Positions 1-8,955 of a stretch of 64,000 bases of DNA are shown here, one piece after another. The notes beneath the pieces were generated by a model. The model saw only the letters and a program-made list of their open reading frames with translations, was not told where the DNA came from and searched no databases. The translations under genes and the position numbers were made by a program. The stretch comes from JABDCD01 sp964469525 (GTDB lineage: Bacteria > Pseudomonadota > Alphaproteobacteria > Rickettsiales > SXRF01), in assembly GCA_964469525.1 (NCBI GenBank), contig CAYXYU010000006.1, positions 44,999 through 108,998 of the forward strand, given 5' to 3'. How positions within the stretch are numbered: the first letter of the stretch is position 1; each line of letters starts with the position of its first letter.

Positions 1-2284
1 GTACGAGATTATCCTGTGCAATGGATACAACCATACTGCCGCCGCGCGGCACGAACTTCAGGATATTATCCGATTCCACCACATCAAAGAAAAAACCGCT
101 TTGCAGCGTTTCCAGCGCCTGCCGGACGGTCTGCGGCTCGCTGATGACGAATCCTTCCACCTGGCTGGCAAGGTTGCCTACGTGAATATCCGCATCGTTC
201 AATCCCGCTCGGCTGCACAAATCAGCAATGATAGCAGCCAGGCTGGAGGTGCCGAGTTTCCCCTGTACCCAATGCCCTCTCTGCCATGCTTCGCCATCGG
301 TCCATACGCTGGTCAAATCCGGCCAATACGGAAATGGGCGTGCGTCCCAGGTCCAGAGGAACATCCGTTCCACCATGGCGGAATCTTTCCATTGCTGCAG
401 CGTCGCCGTCAGCGCGGCGCGCTGCGCCAGCAGATCGACGCGTCCTTTGGAGAAATACGGCAACCCGCCGGACGTGCTTTCCGGGTCAAAGAAAATATTG
501 GGCTGATTCGCTGCGCCGTCGACGCTCGGAAATCCGAATTCGGTGAACCATATTTTCTTCGATTCCGGTACCCAATCGGTAACGCTGCTGTCTGGATTGG
601 TATGGGTGTTTTCCCAGAACCAGGCGATGCTTTTCCAGGCGTAGGGCGGATCGAGCGGCGCAGTCACGGTGCGCTCGGGGTTCGTATAGTAGAAATCGTA
701 ACCCTCGCCGGATGTCCAGCCGGCAATCAGCGTATCGATGTCATACCCGCTCTGCGGTACATTGCTTAACGGAAAATACGCATCGATGCCGATGACATCG
801 ATATCATCCGACGCCCAGAGCGGGTCGAGATTATACCAGCCGCCGTCCGTATGATGATATTCCGACCAATCGGCGGCATAGGTCACTTTTACATTGCTGC
901 CCACGACAGCTTTAACCGTAGCAGCCAAATCCACCAGTTCATCCACTGCCGGATAACTGCCAGGGGTATCCGTTACTTTAGTCAACCCCTTCAGTTCAGA
1001 ACCAATAATGAATGCATCCACTTTCTCGGCAACAAGGCTGGCGTAATGTGTGATGAAAGCGTTGTAGCCATTGGTCTTGGTAAAGAAATCAGCGACATTG
1101 GCGGCGCTGCCGGTCAGCTCTCCACGCCATGGCTTGCCTTCGACATCCATGAACAGCAACGGATAAAACGCGATGTTATAACCGCGACTCTTCAATTCAT
1201 CGAGATAATGCAAAATACTGGCATCGTCCGGCGTGCCACCATAGTGCGGTCGGCCATCCACCAGTGTGATCTGGTGCGCGGTGGCGCGCGTGTAACCTGC
1301 CACCTGCCAGGTAGCGGGCGACGTGATGGCGCCGCTCTGGTATTCGACGCCCGGCGCCACGATGCAATCCCCCGCATCCATGCTCGTGCCGAACCAACTG
1401 ACCACCACCGACACCCATGCCACATTCGGGCAGATATCTTTCAGCTGGTTCAGCGAGACCAGCGCATTGGCGATGCCATCCGGGTTATGCATGTTGAGCG
1501 CCTGCCGGCTGCCCTGCTGCACCCATTCCGCCCCCACCTGCGTTCCCGGCACTTTATACTGTACCTCCGTATCGTATACGAATTCCCCTCCTCCGGGAAT
1601 CATCACCATGCCGGTGATCATGTTTTCCAGCAGTTCGTCCTCATAATCGGGATAGAGCAATTTTTTCTGCACCTCGAAGCTGAAATTCGGGATACGGTTG
1701 CCATAATCCGCCATCGGGAAATCCTCGAACACGACATACGCCAGCCCACGATAGGCAGGCGTATTGCCTGCCCCCTCGATGGCCTGGATCAGGCTGTCTG
1801 GCAGCTGTTCCTCATCGCCCTTGTATATGCGCACCGTATGTTGCGAAAGGTCCAGCTGCCTTGCATCGGCCCAGATGCGTAGCACTGCATCCACCGGCCC
1901 TTCGCAGATAGCCACGGCAAGCGTGATGGAATAGCTGTAGGTGGTAGAAGTTTGGGATACCCTGCCCCCGCCGCCTTTGCCACCACTGGCGGAGCTGGTG
2001 GTTGTGGTGGAGATTTCCCTGATCGGCTGCGACCAGATGATGTTTCCTCCTAAGCGCATCCGGCCATAGGCGATGGGAATCATCTTGCCGTAGGTAGAGG
2101 ACTGCACTGCCAGGCTGGCCAGGCGCGGCCCATGCAGTGGGCGTAATTTTTGCCCTGGCAGTATGGCACCGTCGATGAGACTGCCCAGGCGGCTGCTTAA
2201 GAAAGTGCCGAACTGGCCTCCGAAGGGAATACCGCTGGCAACACCGACGGCAGGCCCGACCGTGCTTAACAGAATGGATGCCAT
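1..2284 (-). CDS. GTA/phage TIM-barrel tail host-specificity protein (partial)
   Basis: The reading frame starts at an ATG at 2284 and stays open to the left window edge, giving about 761 codons with the C-terminus missing. The N-terminus is a Gly/Ala-rich hydrophobic stretch followed by GPRLASLAVQSSTYG and IPIAYGRMRLGGNIIW. This closely resembles the start of the large GTA tail protein (RcGTA gp15 / rcc01698 type), which carries a glycoside-hydrolase-like TIM barrel and sits at the tail tip. The last visible part (FDVVESDNILKFVPRGG) fits the third, phage-tail domain of that family. It lies 6 nt after the NlpC/P60 gene, in the standard GTA order. The family is thought to bind or degrade the recipient's surface. 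The assignment rests on motif memory and gene order; the missing C-terminus cannot be judged. Confidence 0.85.
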   Translation of the reverse strand, partial: MASILLSTVGPAVGVASGIPFGGQFGTFLSSRLGSLIDGAILPGQKLRPLHGPRLASLAVQSSTYGKMIPIAYGRMRLGGNIIWSQPIREISTTTTSSASGGKGGGGRVSQTSTTYSYSITLAVAICEGPVDAVLRIWADARQLDLSQHTVRIYKGDEEQLPDSLIQAIEGAGNTPAYRGLAYVVFEDFPMADYGNRIPNFSFEVQKKLLYPDYEDELLENMITGMVMIPGGGEFVYDTEVQYKVPGTQVGAEWVQQGSRQALNMHNPDGIANALVSLNQLKDICPNVAWVSVVVSWFGTSMDAGDCIVAPGVEYQSGAITSPATWQVAGYTRATAHQITLVDGRPHYGGTPDDASILHYLDELKSRGYNIAFYPLLFMDVEGKPWRGELTGSAANVADFFTKTNGYNAFITHYASLVAEKVDAFIIGSELKGLTKVTDTPGSYPAVDELVDLAATVKAVVGSNVKVTYAADWSEYHHTDGGWYNLDPLWASDDIDVIGIDAYFPLSNVPQSGYDIDTLIAGWTSGEGYDFYYTNPERTVTAPLDPPYAWKSIAWFWENTHTNPDSSVTDWVPESKKIWFTEFGFPSVDGAANQPNIFFDPESTSGGLPYFSKGRVDLLAQRAALTATLQQWKDSAMVERMFLWTWDARPFPYWPDLTSVWTDGEAWQRGHWVQGKLGTSSLAAIIADLCSRAGLNDADIHVGNLASQVEGFVISEPQTVRQALETLQSGFFFDVVESDNILKFVPRGGSMVVSIAQDNLV

Positions 2285-2290
2285 AATCCT

Positions 2291-2728
2291 CTAAATCTTT
2301 GGAATGCTAAAAACTGCGTCAATCCGCTCCCACCACCACGCATCCAGTCGATGCTCGACGACGGCACGGGCAGGCGCATAGGCATGAATGATACCGGATA
2401 TTCCCTGATAATCGCTGATAATCCCCAGATGCTGCGGCTGCTCATCTATACAAAACAGCGCAACATTCCCGGAAGCCAGTTGGCTGATCGGCAGTGGGCA
2501 TAACAATTCTGAAAGCCGTACCTTTAGACGCTTCGCATCCGGCTGATGTGAATAACTGGTCTCGTCTGCCAGCGCAAGTTCCCTCAACCCCAGCTCATCC
2601 GCCACCCCGACCAGCAAGCCTAAGCAATCGACCCCGCCTCTGTGGGTTGCTGTTTTCCTGATCCGGCCCTGGTGATGAAAGCGCGTACCGATCCAGCCGC
2701 GCGCGCAGGCGACGATATCAGGTTGCAT
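2291..2728 (-). CDS. NlpC/P60-family tail peptidase (GTA gp14-like)
   Basis: This is a 145-residue protein. I place the start at the ATG at 2728 (MQPDIVACARGW) rather than at the longer open frame up to 2923, because the upstream part overlaps the neighbouring gene and has no domain character. An N-terminal helix is followed by GGVDCLGLLVGVADELG, the Cys-containing motif of NlpC/P60 cysteine peptidases. A later HLGIISDY segment supplies the catalytic His. RcGTA gp14 has the same size and position and is thought to cleave peptidoglycan during DNA entry. It sits between the DUF2335 membrane gene and the TIM-barrel tail protein. Confidence 0.8.
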   Translation of the reverse strand: MQPDIVACARGWIGTRFHHQGRIRKTATHRGGVDCLGLLVGVADELGLRELALADETSYSHQPDAKRLKVRLSELLCPLPISQLASGNVALFCIDEQPQHLGIISDYQGISGIIHAYAPARAVVEHRLDAWWWERIDAVFSIPKI

Positions 2729-2741
2729 ACGGAAGCAAAAA

Positions 2742-3242
2742 CTAGGCGTTATCGCCCGGGGTGCTGTCGCGCTCTTTTTGCGGGCGGAAATGCGTGCGCA
2801 TGGTTGGACGACCGAACAGCGGGCGCTGTCCCATGCTCTTGGCATAGGCCCAGACCAGGCCAGCCATGACGACGATGGACATGCCGAACACCCAGATGGC
2901 GGCAGCGATGGTGGTATTGCCATAAATGCCGATGATAGTGGCCGACACGAACACCGCCACGGCGATCAGGAATCCCAACACCTGTCCGAGAATTGTGGAA
3001 TAGCTGTGAATGCGCAGCGCCTGGATTTCCCAGTCATGGCGGTGCTTCTGCTCGATCTCGAACATGGTCAGGATCATCTTGGCCGATCCTTCCACGACAA
3101 AGTTATAGCTTTCCAGTACCTCGGGATGGGGCAGTATCTCCACCGTACGGTTCTGCACCCGGTCGCGCCCACCCTGCGGCTGACGATAACCGCCTGTCTT
3201 GTATGGCTTCGGCTGATCGTTATCTCTGGTTTCGTCGTTCAT
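2742..3242 (-). CDS. DUF2335-like membrane protein inside the tail block
   Basis: This 166-residue protein has a polar N-terminus, then HPEVLESYNFVVEGSAKMIL and EQKHRHDWE, and two strong hydrophobic segments at about residues 88-110 and 116-136. The pattern (YE..PGAAE..L...E.Q..HR followed by two membrane helices) fits DUF2335, a small phage- and bacteria-associated membrane family of unknown role. Its start overlaps the end of the upstream 64-residue ORF by 23 nt, so the two are probably translated together. RcGTA has no gene in this slot, so this looks like an insertion. A holin-like role would fit the position next to an NlpC/P60 lysin-like gene, but that is inference only. Confidence 0.7.
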   Translation of the reverse strand: MNDETRDNDQPKPYKTGGYRQPQGGRDRVQNRTVEILPHPEVLESYNFVVEGSAKMILTMFEIEQKHRHDWEIQALRIHSYSTILGQVLGFLIAVAVFVSATIIGIYGNTTIAAAIWVFGMSIVVMAGLVWAYAKSMGQRPLFGRPTMRTHFRPQKERDSTPGDNA

Positions 3243-3414
3243 CTGCTGCGTCTTTGAGTCGATGTGACACGCTTTCGATATCCTTGCCGATATTCAGCCA
3301 GTCGCTGCGCAATCCTTCGGCAGACGACCGATAGGGATAGCGATACAGCAACGGCGCTCCGACTGTCTTGAGTACGGATACCAGCCCGACCACGAATGTA
3401 TGCATGATCTGCAT
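3220..3414 (-). CDS. Small hypothetical protein, 64 aa
   Basis: I chose the ATG at 3414 because a clear ribosome binding site (AGGAGG) lies just upstream. The longer open frame to 3630 runs antiparallel into the DUF2163 gene and is not needed. The product starts with a hydrophobic stretch (HTFVVGLVSVLKTVGAPLLY), possibly one membrane helix. A charged tail follows that resembles a short coiled coil (IGKDIESVSHRLKDAADERR). It overlaps the DUF2335 gene and may form a two-gene membrane unit with it. I do not recognise the family. Confidence 0.6.
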   Translation of the reverse strand: MQIMHTFVVGLVSVLKTVGAPLLYRYPYRSSAEGLRSDWLNIGKDIESVSHRLKDAADERRNQR

Positions 3415-3481
3415 GCCGCCTCCTACTGAATTATTGGGACAGTAGCTAATTCCCCTTACAAAGCAAATATAAAATGGATCG

Positions 3482-4348
3482 CTACCACTGGCTGCGCGTA
3501 CCAGCGGTTTCCAGCATACGGTCAAGCCCCGGGACATGCGGTTCGCCACGGAAATTGATGACGTTATTAAAACCCGCTGAACAGGTGGCCAATGTCTTGT
3601 CGCAGCCTTTGGTAAGGTTGTAGCCGTCATTTACTGCAATGGAGTAAGGCATGGGCAGTGCCAGGGTGATCTGCCCGCCCTGACCGGCGATCAGAAGATG
3701 CTCCTTAACCTCCATGCGCAACCCGGCATTGGCACCGCTGGTAAAGCTGATGACGCCGAAGCTGAAGGTATTGCTGGCTTCTCCCCGTGCACTGTCGATA
3801 AACTGCAGAATGGATGCCGTCGAAGTAACGCTGCCGGTGACCGTATGCTCGGCCAGGTTGATCTTGCAGCGATTGTCGCCCAGCGTGGCGCGGCAGGAGG
3901 GGGAGAACAACTCCCCGATGGTCTGTGACAGGCGCTGCGTCAGCCCCCTCACCTCGGCAATAAACTGCTGCCGATGCATCGACACCTCGCCCAGCCAGCC
4001 GCGGCGCAGCTTCAGCGTGCCCTGCGTCAGATCAACATAGTTGAGCTGAAAGATTTCGATTTCAGCAAAATCATAGAGACCTGCTTGTATATCTGTTTCG
4101 GTGATACTACCGGATGTCAGCATTCCCTCAACGTCAAGGTTATCGACAGAAAAATTGCCGGTGTTTTGGATAGCGCTCGGAGTAAAGCCGGTGGCAGCCT
4201 GATAGGTTACTCCGTCATAGAGAATGTCATTGTCATGATCGGTAAAGCCAAAAACGGTGGCATCGCGGCGCGTCAGTTTCCAGCAGGTGGCGAGCGTCGT
4301 CACCTCGCCGGCCAGATGCGTGGCCAGTTCAGGAGAAATGCTTTTCAT
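3482..4348 (-). CDS. DUF2163 tail-hub protein (GTA gp13-like)
   Basis: This 288-residue protein starts at the ATG at 4348 (MKSISPELATHLAGEVTTLA), two bases after the stop of the DUF2460 gene. The opening LATCWKLTRRDATVFGFTDHD and the internal LFSPSCRATLGDNRCKIN with GCDKTLATCS are hallmarks of the DUF2163 / phage BR0599 family, with its conserved cysteines. In RcGTA this protein (gp13, hub) holds an iron-sulfur cluster near the tail tip. The C-terminus (NFRGEPHVPGLDRMLETAG) is also typical. All four cysteines expected for cluster binding appear to be present. Function and family are secure; expression is unknown. Confidence 0.93.
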   Translation of the reverse strand: MKSISPELATHLAGEVTTLATCWKLTRRDATVFGFTDHDNDILYDGVTYQAATGFTPSAIQNTGNFSVDNLDVEGMLTSGSITETDIQAGLYDFAEIEIFQLNYVDLTQGTLKLRRGWLGEVSMHRQQFIAEVRGLTQRLSQTIGELFSPSCRATLGDNRCKINLAEHTVTGSVTSTASILQFIDSARGEASNTFSFGVISFTSGANAGLRMEVKEHLLIAGQGGQITLALPMPYSIAVNDGYNLTKGCDKTLATCSAGFNNVINFRGEPHVPGLDRMLETAGTRSQW

Positions 4349-4350
4349 GC

Positions 4351-4950
4351 CTATACCCTGATTTCCACCAGCGGAATATCGTTCCAACTGTGGCTGCCGT
4401 AGGAATCCAGCGTGGCCGACAGGCGATCAGTATCAAAGCGCACCGGCACATCGAACTCGAAGTCGGCGCTGACCTCCACCCCGTTGCCCGGTGGGCTGGA
4501 AAATGTAACAATACCAGTGGTTGTATCGAGGCTCCAGCCGCTGGCCTGTGGTACCCCGTCCAAGTATATGCTGACGCTCCCCGTCACCGGCTTGGTGATA
4601 ATGCGTGTCTCGGTTGTCATGCCGCTGGCATAGGTTTTGATAAGCTGGAAGCCGATATTGCTGCCGTCACCAGTGCCTATCGTCTGTCCACTGGCCTTAT
4701 AATCCGTCCAGTCTTTGAAACGGAAGCCATCGGCGCGACCCTTACGCGCGCGGAAGAAAGCGATAAGAGCGTCGAGCTGTGCCTGCGTCTTGACGCCATG
4801 TGCCACGTTATAGCGCGCCCGCGCCTGCGACCAATTGGCATTGCGTTGCTCATACCCGCTATGGGTAATTACAATATCGGTAGAATATTCGGGACCTCCG
4901 CCTGAACCATAGGCAATATCAGAGGGAAAGCGTGTCTCAATGAACGCCAT
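4351..4950 (-). CDS. DUF2460 distal tail protein (GTA gp12-like)
   Basis: This 199-residue protein starts at the ATG at 4950 (MAFIETRFPSDIAYGS). The sequence GGPEYSTDIV...SGYEQRNANWSQARARYNVAHG, then FFRARKGRADGFRFKDWTDYK, is the standard signature of the DUF2460 family (TIGR02217), the distal tail protein of GTA and related siphophages. It forms the ring linking the tail tube to the hub. The next gene, DUF2163, begins 2 nt after its stop. The family usually has about 200-210 residues, so it is full length. Confidence 0.95.
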   Translation of the reverse strand: MAFIETRFPSDIAYGSGGGPEYSTDIVITHSGYEQRNANWSQARARYNVAHGVKTQAQLDALIAFFRARKGRADGFRFKDWTDYKASGQTIGTGDGSNIGFQLIKTYASGMTTETRIITKPVTGSVSIYLDGVPQASGWSLDTTTGIVTFSSPPGNGVEVSADFEFDVPVRFDTDRLSATLDSYGSHSWNDIPLVEIRV

Positions 4951-4982
4951 GTTGTACTCCATAAATAAAGGAAATAGTAGAA

Positions 4983-5900
4983 TCAGCCCAAGGCCGGGCC
5001 GCCGCGGTGATTACCCGGCAGTTCGGGAGAAGGAAGATGCCCCATGCCGGTATACTGTTCCATCGCTGGTATGTTGACTTCCACTGGCAGACGGTCATGG
5101 AACAGCAGGAAACGGGCATCCAGCTGGCCAGCATTGATGGCCTGCGCATATTGTTTGGAGGCAGTCATTTCCGGATTATTCATATCCGTAAGCAATCCCG
5201 TTTCGGCGCGGATGAAGTTGTCGTATTTACGCATCAGCTTACGCAACGCGGCATGCTCTCCCGCTTCCAGTGCGGCTCCCATACTGCGATAGCCGGTGAG
5301 TTTATGGAGATCCTCCCGGATTTTTTCCTTATCCTTGTGGCGCAGGCTTCCGGCCAGGGTAACGAAGGCTTCTTCGGCCGTGACCGCCTGCCCGTTCATC
5401 TGTTTGGCACGCAGCTGGCTGGCCACTTCGACCGGCGTCTCATGCTTGCGCGGAAAGAAAAACTCGAAGGCGCGATCGGCGATATAGCCACCAGCCATGC
5501 CGCCTATACCTCCGATAATTAATCCTCCGATAGTGCCTACAACAGGAGCGACCAAGGTACCAAGCACCCCCCCAGCAATCATGCCGACCGCAGATATGGC
5601 CACCGCCATCGGCCGGTGGCTGTAATGCTCGCGCATCTTGCCCAGCGCGCCCTTGAGGCTGCGGCTGTGTTTCGCTTCCTGCCGGAGATCGGCTTCGAGC
5701 ATGGCGGAGAGCTGTTTATACTCCTCATCCGACATGATATGCGCTTCATGGCTGCCCTGCGCATAGGACAAGCCGACCGAGCCGACATCCATGGCCGCCC
5801 GCGCATATTTCCCCCCGGGAATGAAGGTCTGCGCTGCGCCCAGTCCCAGCTGGGCTGCGTTCAGGGCATTTCCAGTGGTGAACAGGCTATCATTCGCCAC
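4983..5900 (-). CDS. Glycine-rich membrane-type protein of unknown function
   Basis: This 305-residue protein probably starts at a GTG at 5900, because a GGAGGG ribosome binding site lies in the last codons of the upstream gene. Residues about 97-145 form two long Gly/Ala/Val-rich hydrophobic segments (ISAVGMIAGGVLGTLVAPVV and GTIGGLIIGGIGGMAGGYIA), like glycine-zipper membrane or ejection proteins. The remainder is helical and charged. It lies 2 nt after the previous large gene and 33 nt before the DUF2460 gene. It is the last of four large genes placed where RcGTA has none. I do not recognise the family. A virion-internal or membrane-pore role is a guess from the glycine-zipper pattern. Confidence 0.7.
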   Translation of the reverse strand: MANDSLFTTGNALNAAQLGLGAAQTFIPGGKYARAAMDVGSVGLSYAQGSHEAHIMSDEEYKQLSAMLEADLRQEAKHSRSLKGALGKMREHYSHRPMAVAISAVGMIAGGVLGTLVAPVVGTIGGLIIGGIGGMAGGYIADRAFEFFFPRKHETPVEVASQLRAKQMNGQAVTAEEAFVTLAGSLRHKDKEKIREDLHKLTGYRSMGAALEAGEHAALRKLMRKYDNFIRAETGLLTDMNNPEMTASKQYAQAINAGQLDARFLLFHDRLPVEVNIPAMEQYTGMGHLPSPELPGNHRGGPALG

Positions 5901-5902
5901 GC

Positions 5903-7555
5903 CTACACCCTCCGCTCCGACACCTCGATGGCAACGCGGCGCGCCTGCTCATCGGCGGTATGTTTTCCTACCGCCGCCTGCAGCGCTTCGGTCTTTCCAT
6001 TCAACCGGTCAACATGCGAAACCTGCGGAACGGCCTGCGGCGCTTTCGCATCGTTGGCAGCGGCGATCTTCTTCACGCGCTCCATCAGCTTGCCGCTGGC
6101 AATCTCCTTCAGGACTTCGCCCGGCGAAGCATTCTCGGCAGCATATTGCCTGGCGACTTCGCGGGTAAAGGCATTCTCCGCCCCTCCGCGCTTATGTAAA
6201 TCCAGACTGGCCGCGCCGATGAATTCGGCATAAAACTCAGGCGGAATCTGCTGCCCCAACGCATGCGCCTTGCGCACCTCGCTGTAGACGGGGAGAACCG
6301 ATTCCCCGAGCATCTGCGAGAGCGGCTCCTCGGCCATTTGAGTTCCTATCTGCGCCGCAATGGTTTTCCATCCTGCTTTACCGCGCGTAAAGGCAATAGC
6401 GAAGCCCATGCTGACCGTCTGCATGATGCTTCGGAAACCAAAGGTCTTGAACAACTGCGCGCGTGCTTGCGCCACAGGAGCCGGCACCTTGCCGGTTAGC
6501 ACCTGGTAATTCGATACGCTGTGGTAATCCTTGCCTGTCATATCGGCATACATATGGCGCAGCGAGGTCAGCTGCTGGGTAAAACCACGTGCCACGCCAT
6601 ACATACCCAGCACCGATGTGCCGATCATGGCTGCATCCATTACCGTATGCGCCATCGGCCTTTTAGCTAGTTTGCCGGGAATGTTTGCTACCGACTCTGC
6701 AACATTTTGAGCATTTTGGTAACCATGCACTGCGTTAGCGTGTTCAGCTACTTTGCTGGCAGCGGCGACCATTTTTCTAGCCTGGTCGGTAAGCTTAACT
6801 CCCTTCTTTTCCACAGCGCTGCTAATATGCTTAAGCGCCTCAGCGAGCCTTTCCCGATCAATTTGCGCAACGTCCTGCACATTTTGCACCTTGGCAATGG
6901 TCTGCAGGTGCTTATGCAGGAGTTCGGAATTCCCTTCGAGGGTAAAATCTTTTGCCGCCGCCGTAGCGGTGGACAGCCATTCATTGGCTTTGCCTAGATT
7001 TTTCTCCATCCGCCATTGGCGAAACCCTGTACTTTCCGCCACCCACGCCACCGGTTCCGCGAAAAACGACGCGGTGCGGTTAGCAGCTTCGCCAACATAT
7101 GTATTGATATCAATGCCGGTGCGGCGTTCGATGCGCCTGCCCACCTTACTAAAGGGCATATTCATTGCACGCGCTGGCGTACCAATCTTTTTTCCAAATA
7201 CTTGAATGTGTGATCCGACACCGTTACCTTTATCGCCCGTTGCCCAACTGGTCAGCTTGCCGACGCTTTTTGTCATGCCTCCAAGAAGCATGAAAGGAAG
7301 AGCACCGAGAAAAGACCCCATCATCGCCAGATTGAGTCCTTTTTCCGTCACCCCCACCGCCTTATCCAGCATATTGGGAGCGCTTTCGGCGGCGATTTCA
7401 GCAGCGGCAGCTTGTACGGTATTAGCGGCAGGCTTTGCTTTAGCGGTTTTTACTACACCGCGAGCTGCGCCTACTCCATTACGTACCCCCTCCCGCACGC
7501 GGGCGAGGTCATCCATATCGGGAATGCCGGGGGGGCCTTTCAGGGTTGTGATCAT
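5903..7555 (-). CDS. Large helical protein of unknown function, 550 aa
   Basis: This is a long alanine-rich, mostly helical protein with moderately hydrophobic patches (ALPFMLLGGMTKSVGKL near residue 85, and a longer one around residues 310-390). The stretch VMDAAMIGTSVLGMYGVARG ... MTGKDYHSV ... AQARAQLFKTFGFRS ... VSMGFAIAF can be aligned by eye with residues about 75-160 of the next gene upstream (7711-8916), so the two may share a domain. No enzymatic motif is visible. It precedes the glycine-rich gene by 2 nt, and a candidate promoter lies upstream at 7596. It sits between the tape-measure candidate and the tail-tip genes of a GTA-like cluster. Confidence 0.75.
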   Translation of the reverse strand: MITTLKGPPGIPDMDDLARVREGVRNGVGAARGVVKTAKAKPAANTVQAAAAEIAAESAPNMLDKAVGVTEKGLNLAMMGSFLGALPFMLLGGMTKSVGKLTSWATGDKGNGVGSHIQVFGKKIGTPARAMNMPFSKVGRRIERRTGIDINTYVGEAANRTASFFAEPVAWVAESTGFRQWRMEKNLGKANEWLSTATAAAKDFTLEGNSELLHKHLQTIAKVQNVQDVAQIDRERLAEALKHISSAVEKKGVKLTDQARKMVAAASKVAEHANAVHGYQNAQNVAESVANIPGKLAKRPMAHTVMDAAMIGTSVLGMYGVARGFTQQLTSLRHMYADMTGKDYHSVSNYQVLTGKVPAPVAQARAQLFKTFGFRSIMQTVSMGFAIAFTRGKAGWKTIAAQIGTQMAEEPLSQMLGESVLPVYSEVRKAHALGQQIPPEFYAEFIGAASLDLHKRGGAENAFTREVARQYAAENASPGEVLKEIASGKLMERVKKIAAANDAKAPQAVPQVSHVDRLNGKTEALQAAVGKHTADEQARRVAIEVSERRV

Positions 7556-7595
7556 GCGGATAGTATCCTGCCAATGATAGTTTCCTACATTTAGC

Positions 7596-7601
7596 AGTAT
7601 A
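7596..7601 (-). promoter_or_regulatory. Candidate -10 element upstream of the 550-aa gene
   Basis: Read on the minus strand this is TATACT, about 40 bases before the ATG at 7555. A GC-rich inverted repeat (GCGCC TGATCC GGCGC) lies just upstream, and no good -35 hexamer is seen. The 155-base gap 7556-7710 holds nothing else I can name apart from a T/A-rich stretch near 7630. Confidence 0.3.
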
Positions 7602-7710
7602 CCGCGCCGGATCAGGCGCTCCCACGGGTTTTTTGTTAATTTTTTATGACACTACAAGGGGGTTAGCCATGTGGGACGCAGAATAGACAAGAACAAGCTA
7701 ATAGAATGGG

Positions 7711-8916
7711 TTATTCCGGAAGCCCCATACCGGCGGCCGCAGGGAACTGAGGCTTATCGGCATAACGCTTGACAAACGAGTCCTCCCGCCCTTCCGGGAG
7801 ATGCGTTTTGCCATTGCCATTCACAATTTTACGGCCTTTAGGGGCGAATTCCACAATATCCTGCGGCGGCGTCTCATCCTTCCAGGTCGGAATGGTGACG
7901 GGATACTCTTTAAGCGCCGCCGCCAGCCTATCGCCCTTTTGCACTTTTTTCACCACCTGTTTGAGTGCCTCCGCACCATAAGCGTTGGCTACCTCGATAT
8001 AGGCCAGCGTCTGCTCGACCCGGCGCGGGTCGATCAGGTTATGGCCGAGCATATAGAGAAATTTCGGCAAGGTGAAATCGGCCTGGCGTCCGGCTTTTTT
8101 GTCCTGATAGGTATGGTTCATCAGGTCGGTCATGCGCTGGAAGATCACCTGGCTGTCTTTCCACATCTCATGGCTGACCTTGCCCTTGAAAGCATTCTCC
8201 GGATCGTTGTCCAGCGCATTGCGCTCATACAGGCGCAGCAAATCGATAGGCTGAATGTCTTCTCCCAGGGCATTTTGCTGGTTTAGCTTCGTATCAACGA
8301 AATTCTGCAGCTGCTCAAAAAAAGTGCGGTCTCGGAACACCACTTCGCCGAACAGGTAAGCACTGTTGACACCGACGCCGAGGTTGGTAGATGGCAATTC
8401 CCTCACCGCTTTTTTCCATTTTTCGCCTGGCACGAAACGTGAAAAATGCGAGCCGAAGAAACTGAGGTTGGCCAGTCCGCGCAAGGCATTATAGCTGATC
8501 ATGTTGCGGCGCGCTTTCACGATGCTTTTATTGCTGCTTTTGAATAAATCCAGATAGCCTACGTCTTCGGGCTTTTTGCCGGTTTCATAGGCAATGGCCT
8601 CGGCGAATACATTCTTCATGTCGCGCAGGGTGCTGTAGGCGAACAGGCTGGTGACGCCGAACATCCAGGCGCCCGCCGCCGCATCGAAATAATGGTGATA
8701 TTGTTTTTGGGTTACTTTTTGAATGAGAGGGTCGAAATACTGCCCGATATAGCGTACGCCGAGCGCCGGCAGCGCCAGCCGCCAATATGAGTGTGTATGC
8801 TCATTAATCGCCCCCGATACCTTCGGGGGAACGGCGTAGCCGTTTTCTTCCCTATCGCTGACCGGGCGGGCCATATACCCCTCTACGGTATGTGCGTTTT
8901 CTGGCGCTTCTTCCAT
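7711..8916 (-). CDS. Large helical protein of unknown function, 401 aa
   Basis: This 401-residue protein starts at the ATG at 8916. A proline- and charge-rich N-terminus leads to a hydrophobic/aromatic region (AAAGAWMFGVTSLFAYSTLRD, about residues 79-99). This is followed by YETGKKPEDVGYLDLFKSS and KARRNMISYNALRGLANLSFFGSHF, the part that aligns by eye with residues about 310-390 of the 550-aa protein downstream. The C-terminal third is soluble and ends in a charged tail. There is no catalytic motif and no signal peptide. It lies 39 nt after the 793-aa gene. I do not recognise the family; co-orientation with the tail genes suggests a virion-linked role at most. Confidence 0.75.
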   Translation of the reverse strand: MEEAPENAHTVEGYMARPVSDREENGYAVPPKVSGAINEHTHSYWRLALPALGVRYIGQYFDPLIQKVTQKQYHHYFDAAAGAWMFGVTSLFAYSTLRDMKNVFAEAIAYETGKKPEDVGYLDLFKSSNKSIVKARRNMISYNALRGLANLSFFGSHFSRFVPGEKWKKAVRELPSTNLGVGVNSAYLFGEVVFRDRTFFEQLQNFVDTKLNQQNALGEDIQPIDLLRLYERNALDNDPENAFKGKVSHEMWKDSQVIFQRMTDLMNHTYQDKKAGRQADFTLPKFLYMLGHNLIDPRRVEQTLAYIEVANAYGAEALKQVVKKVQKGDRLAAALKEYPVTIPTWKDETPPQDIVEFAPKGRKIVNGNGKTHLPEGREDSFVKRYADKPQFPAAAGMGLPE

Positions 8917-8955
8917 CGCTTGTTTCTAGCAAGGGTGCCCGCATAACGCAACTGT

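Noticed and set aside
101..1882. Long plus-strand open frames opposite the tail host-specificity gene
   Set aside because: They are shadows of the minus-strand GTA gene, whose frame has recognisable domains; the plus frames have no motif.
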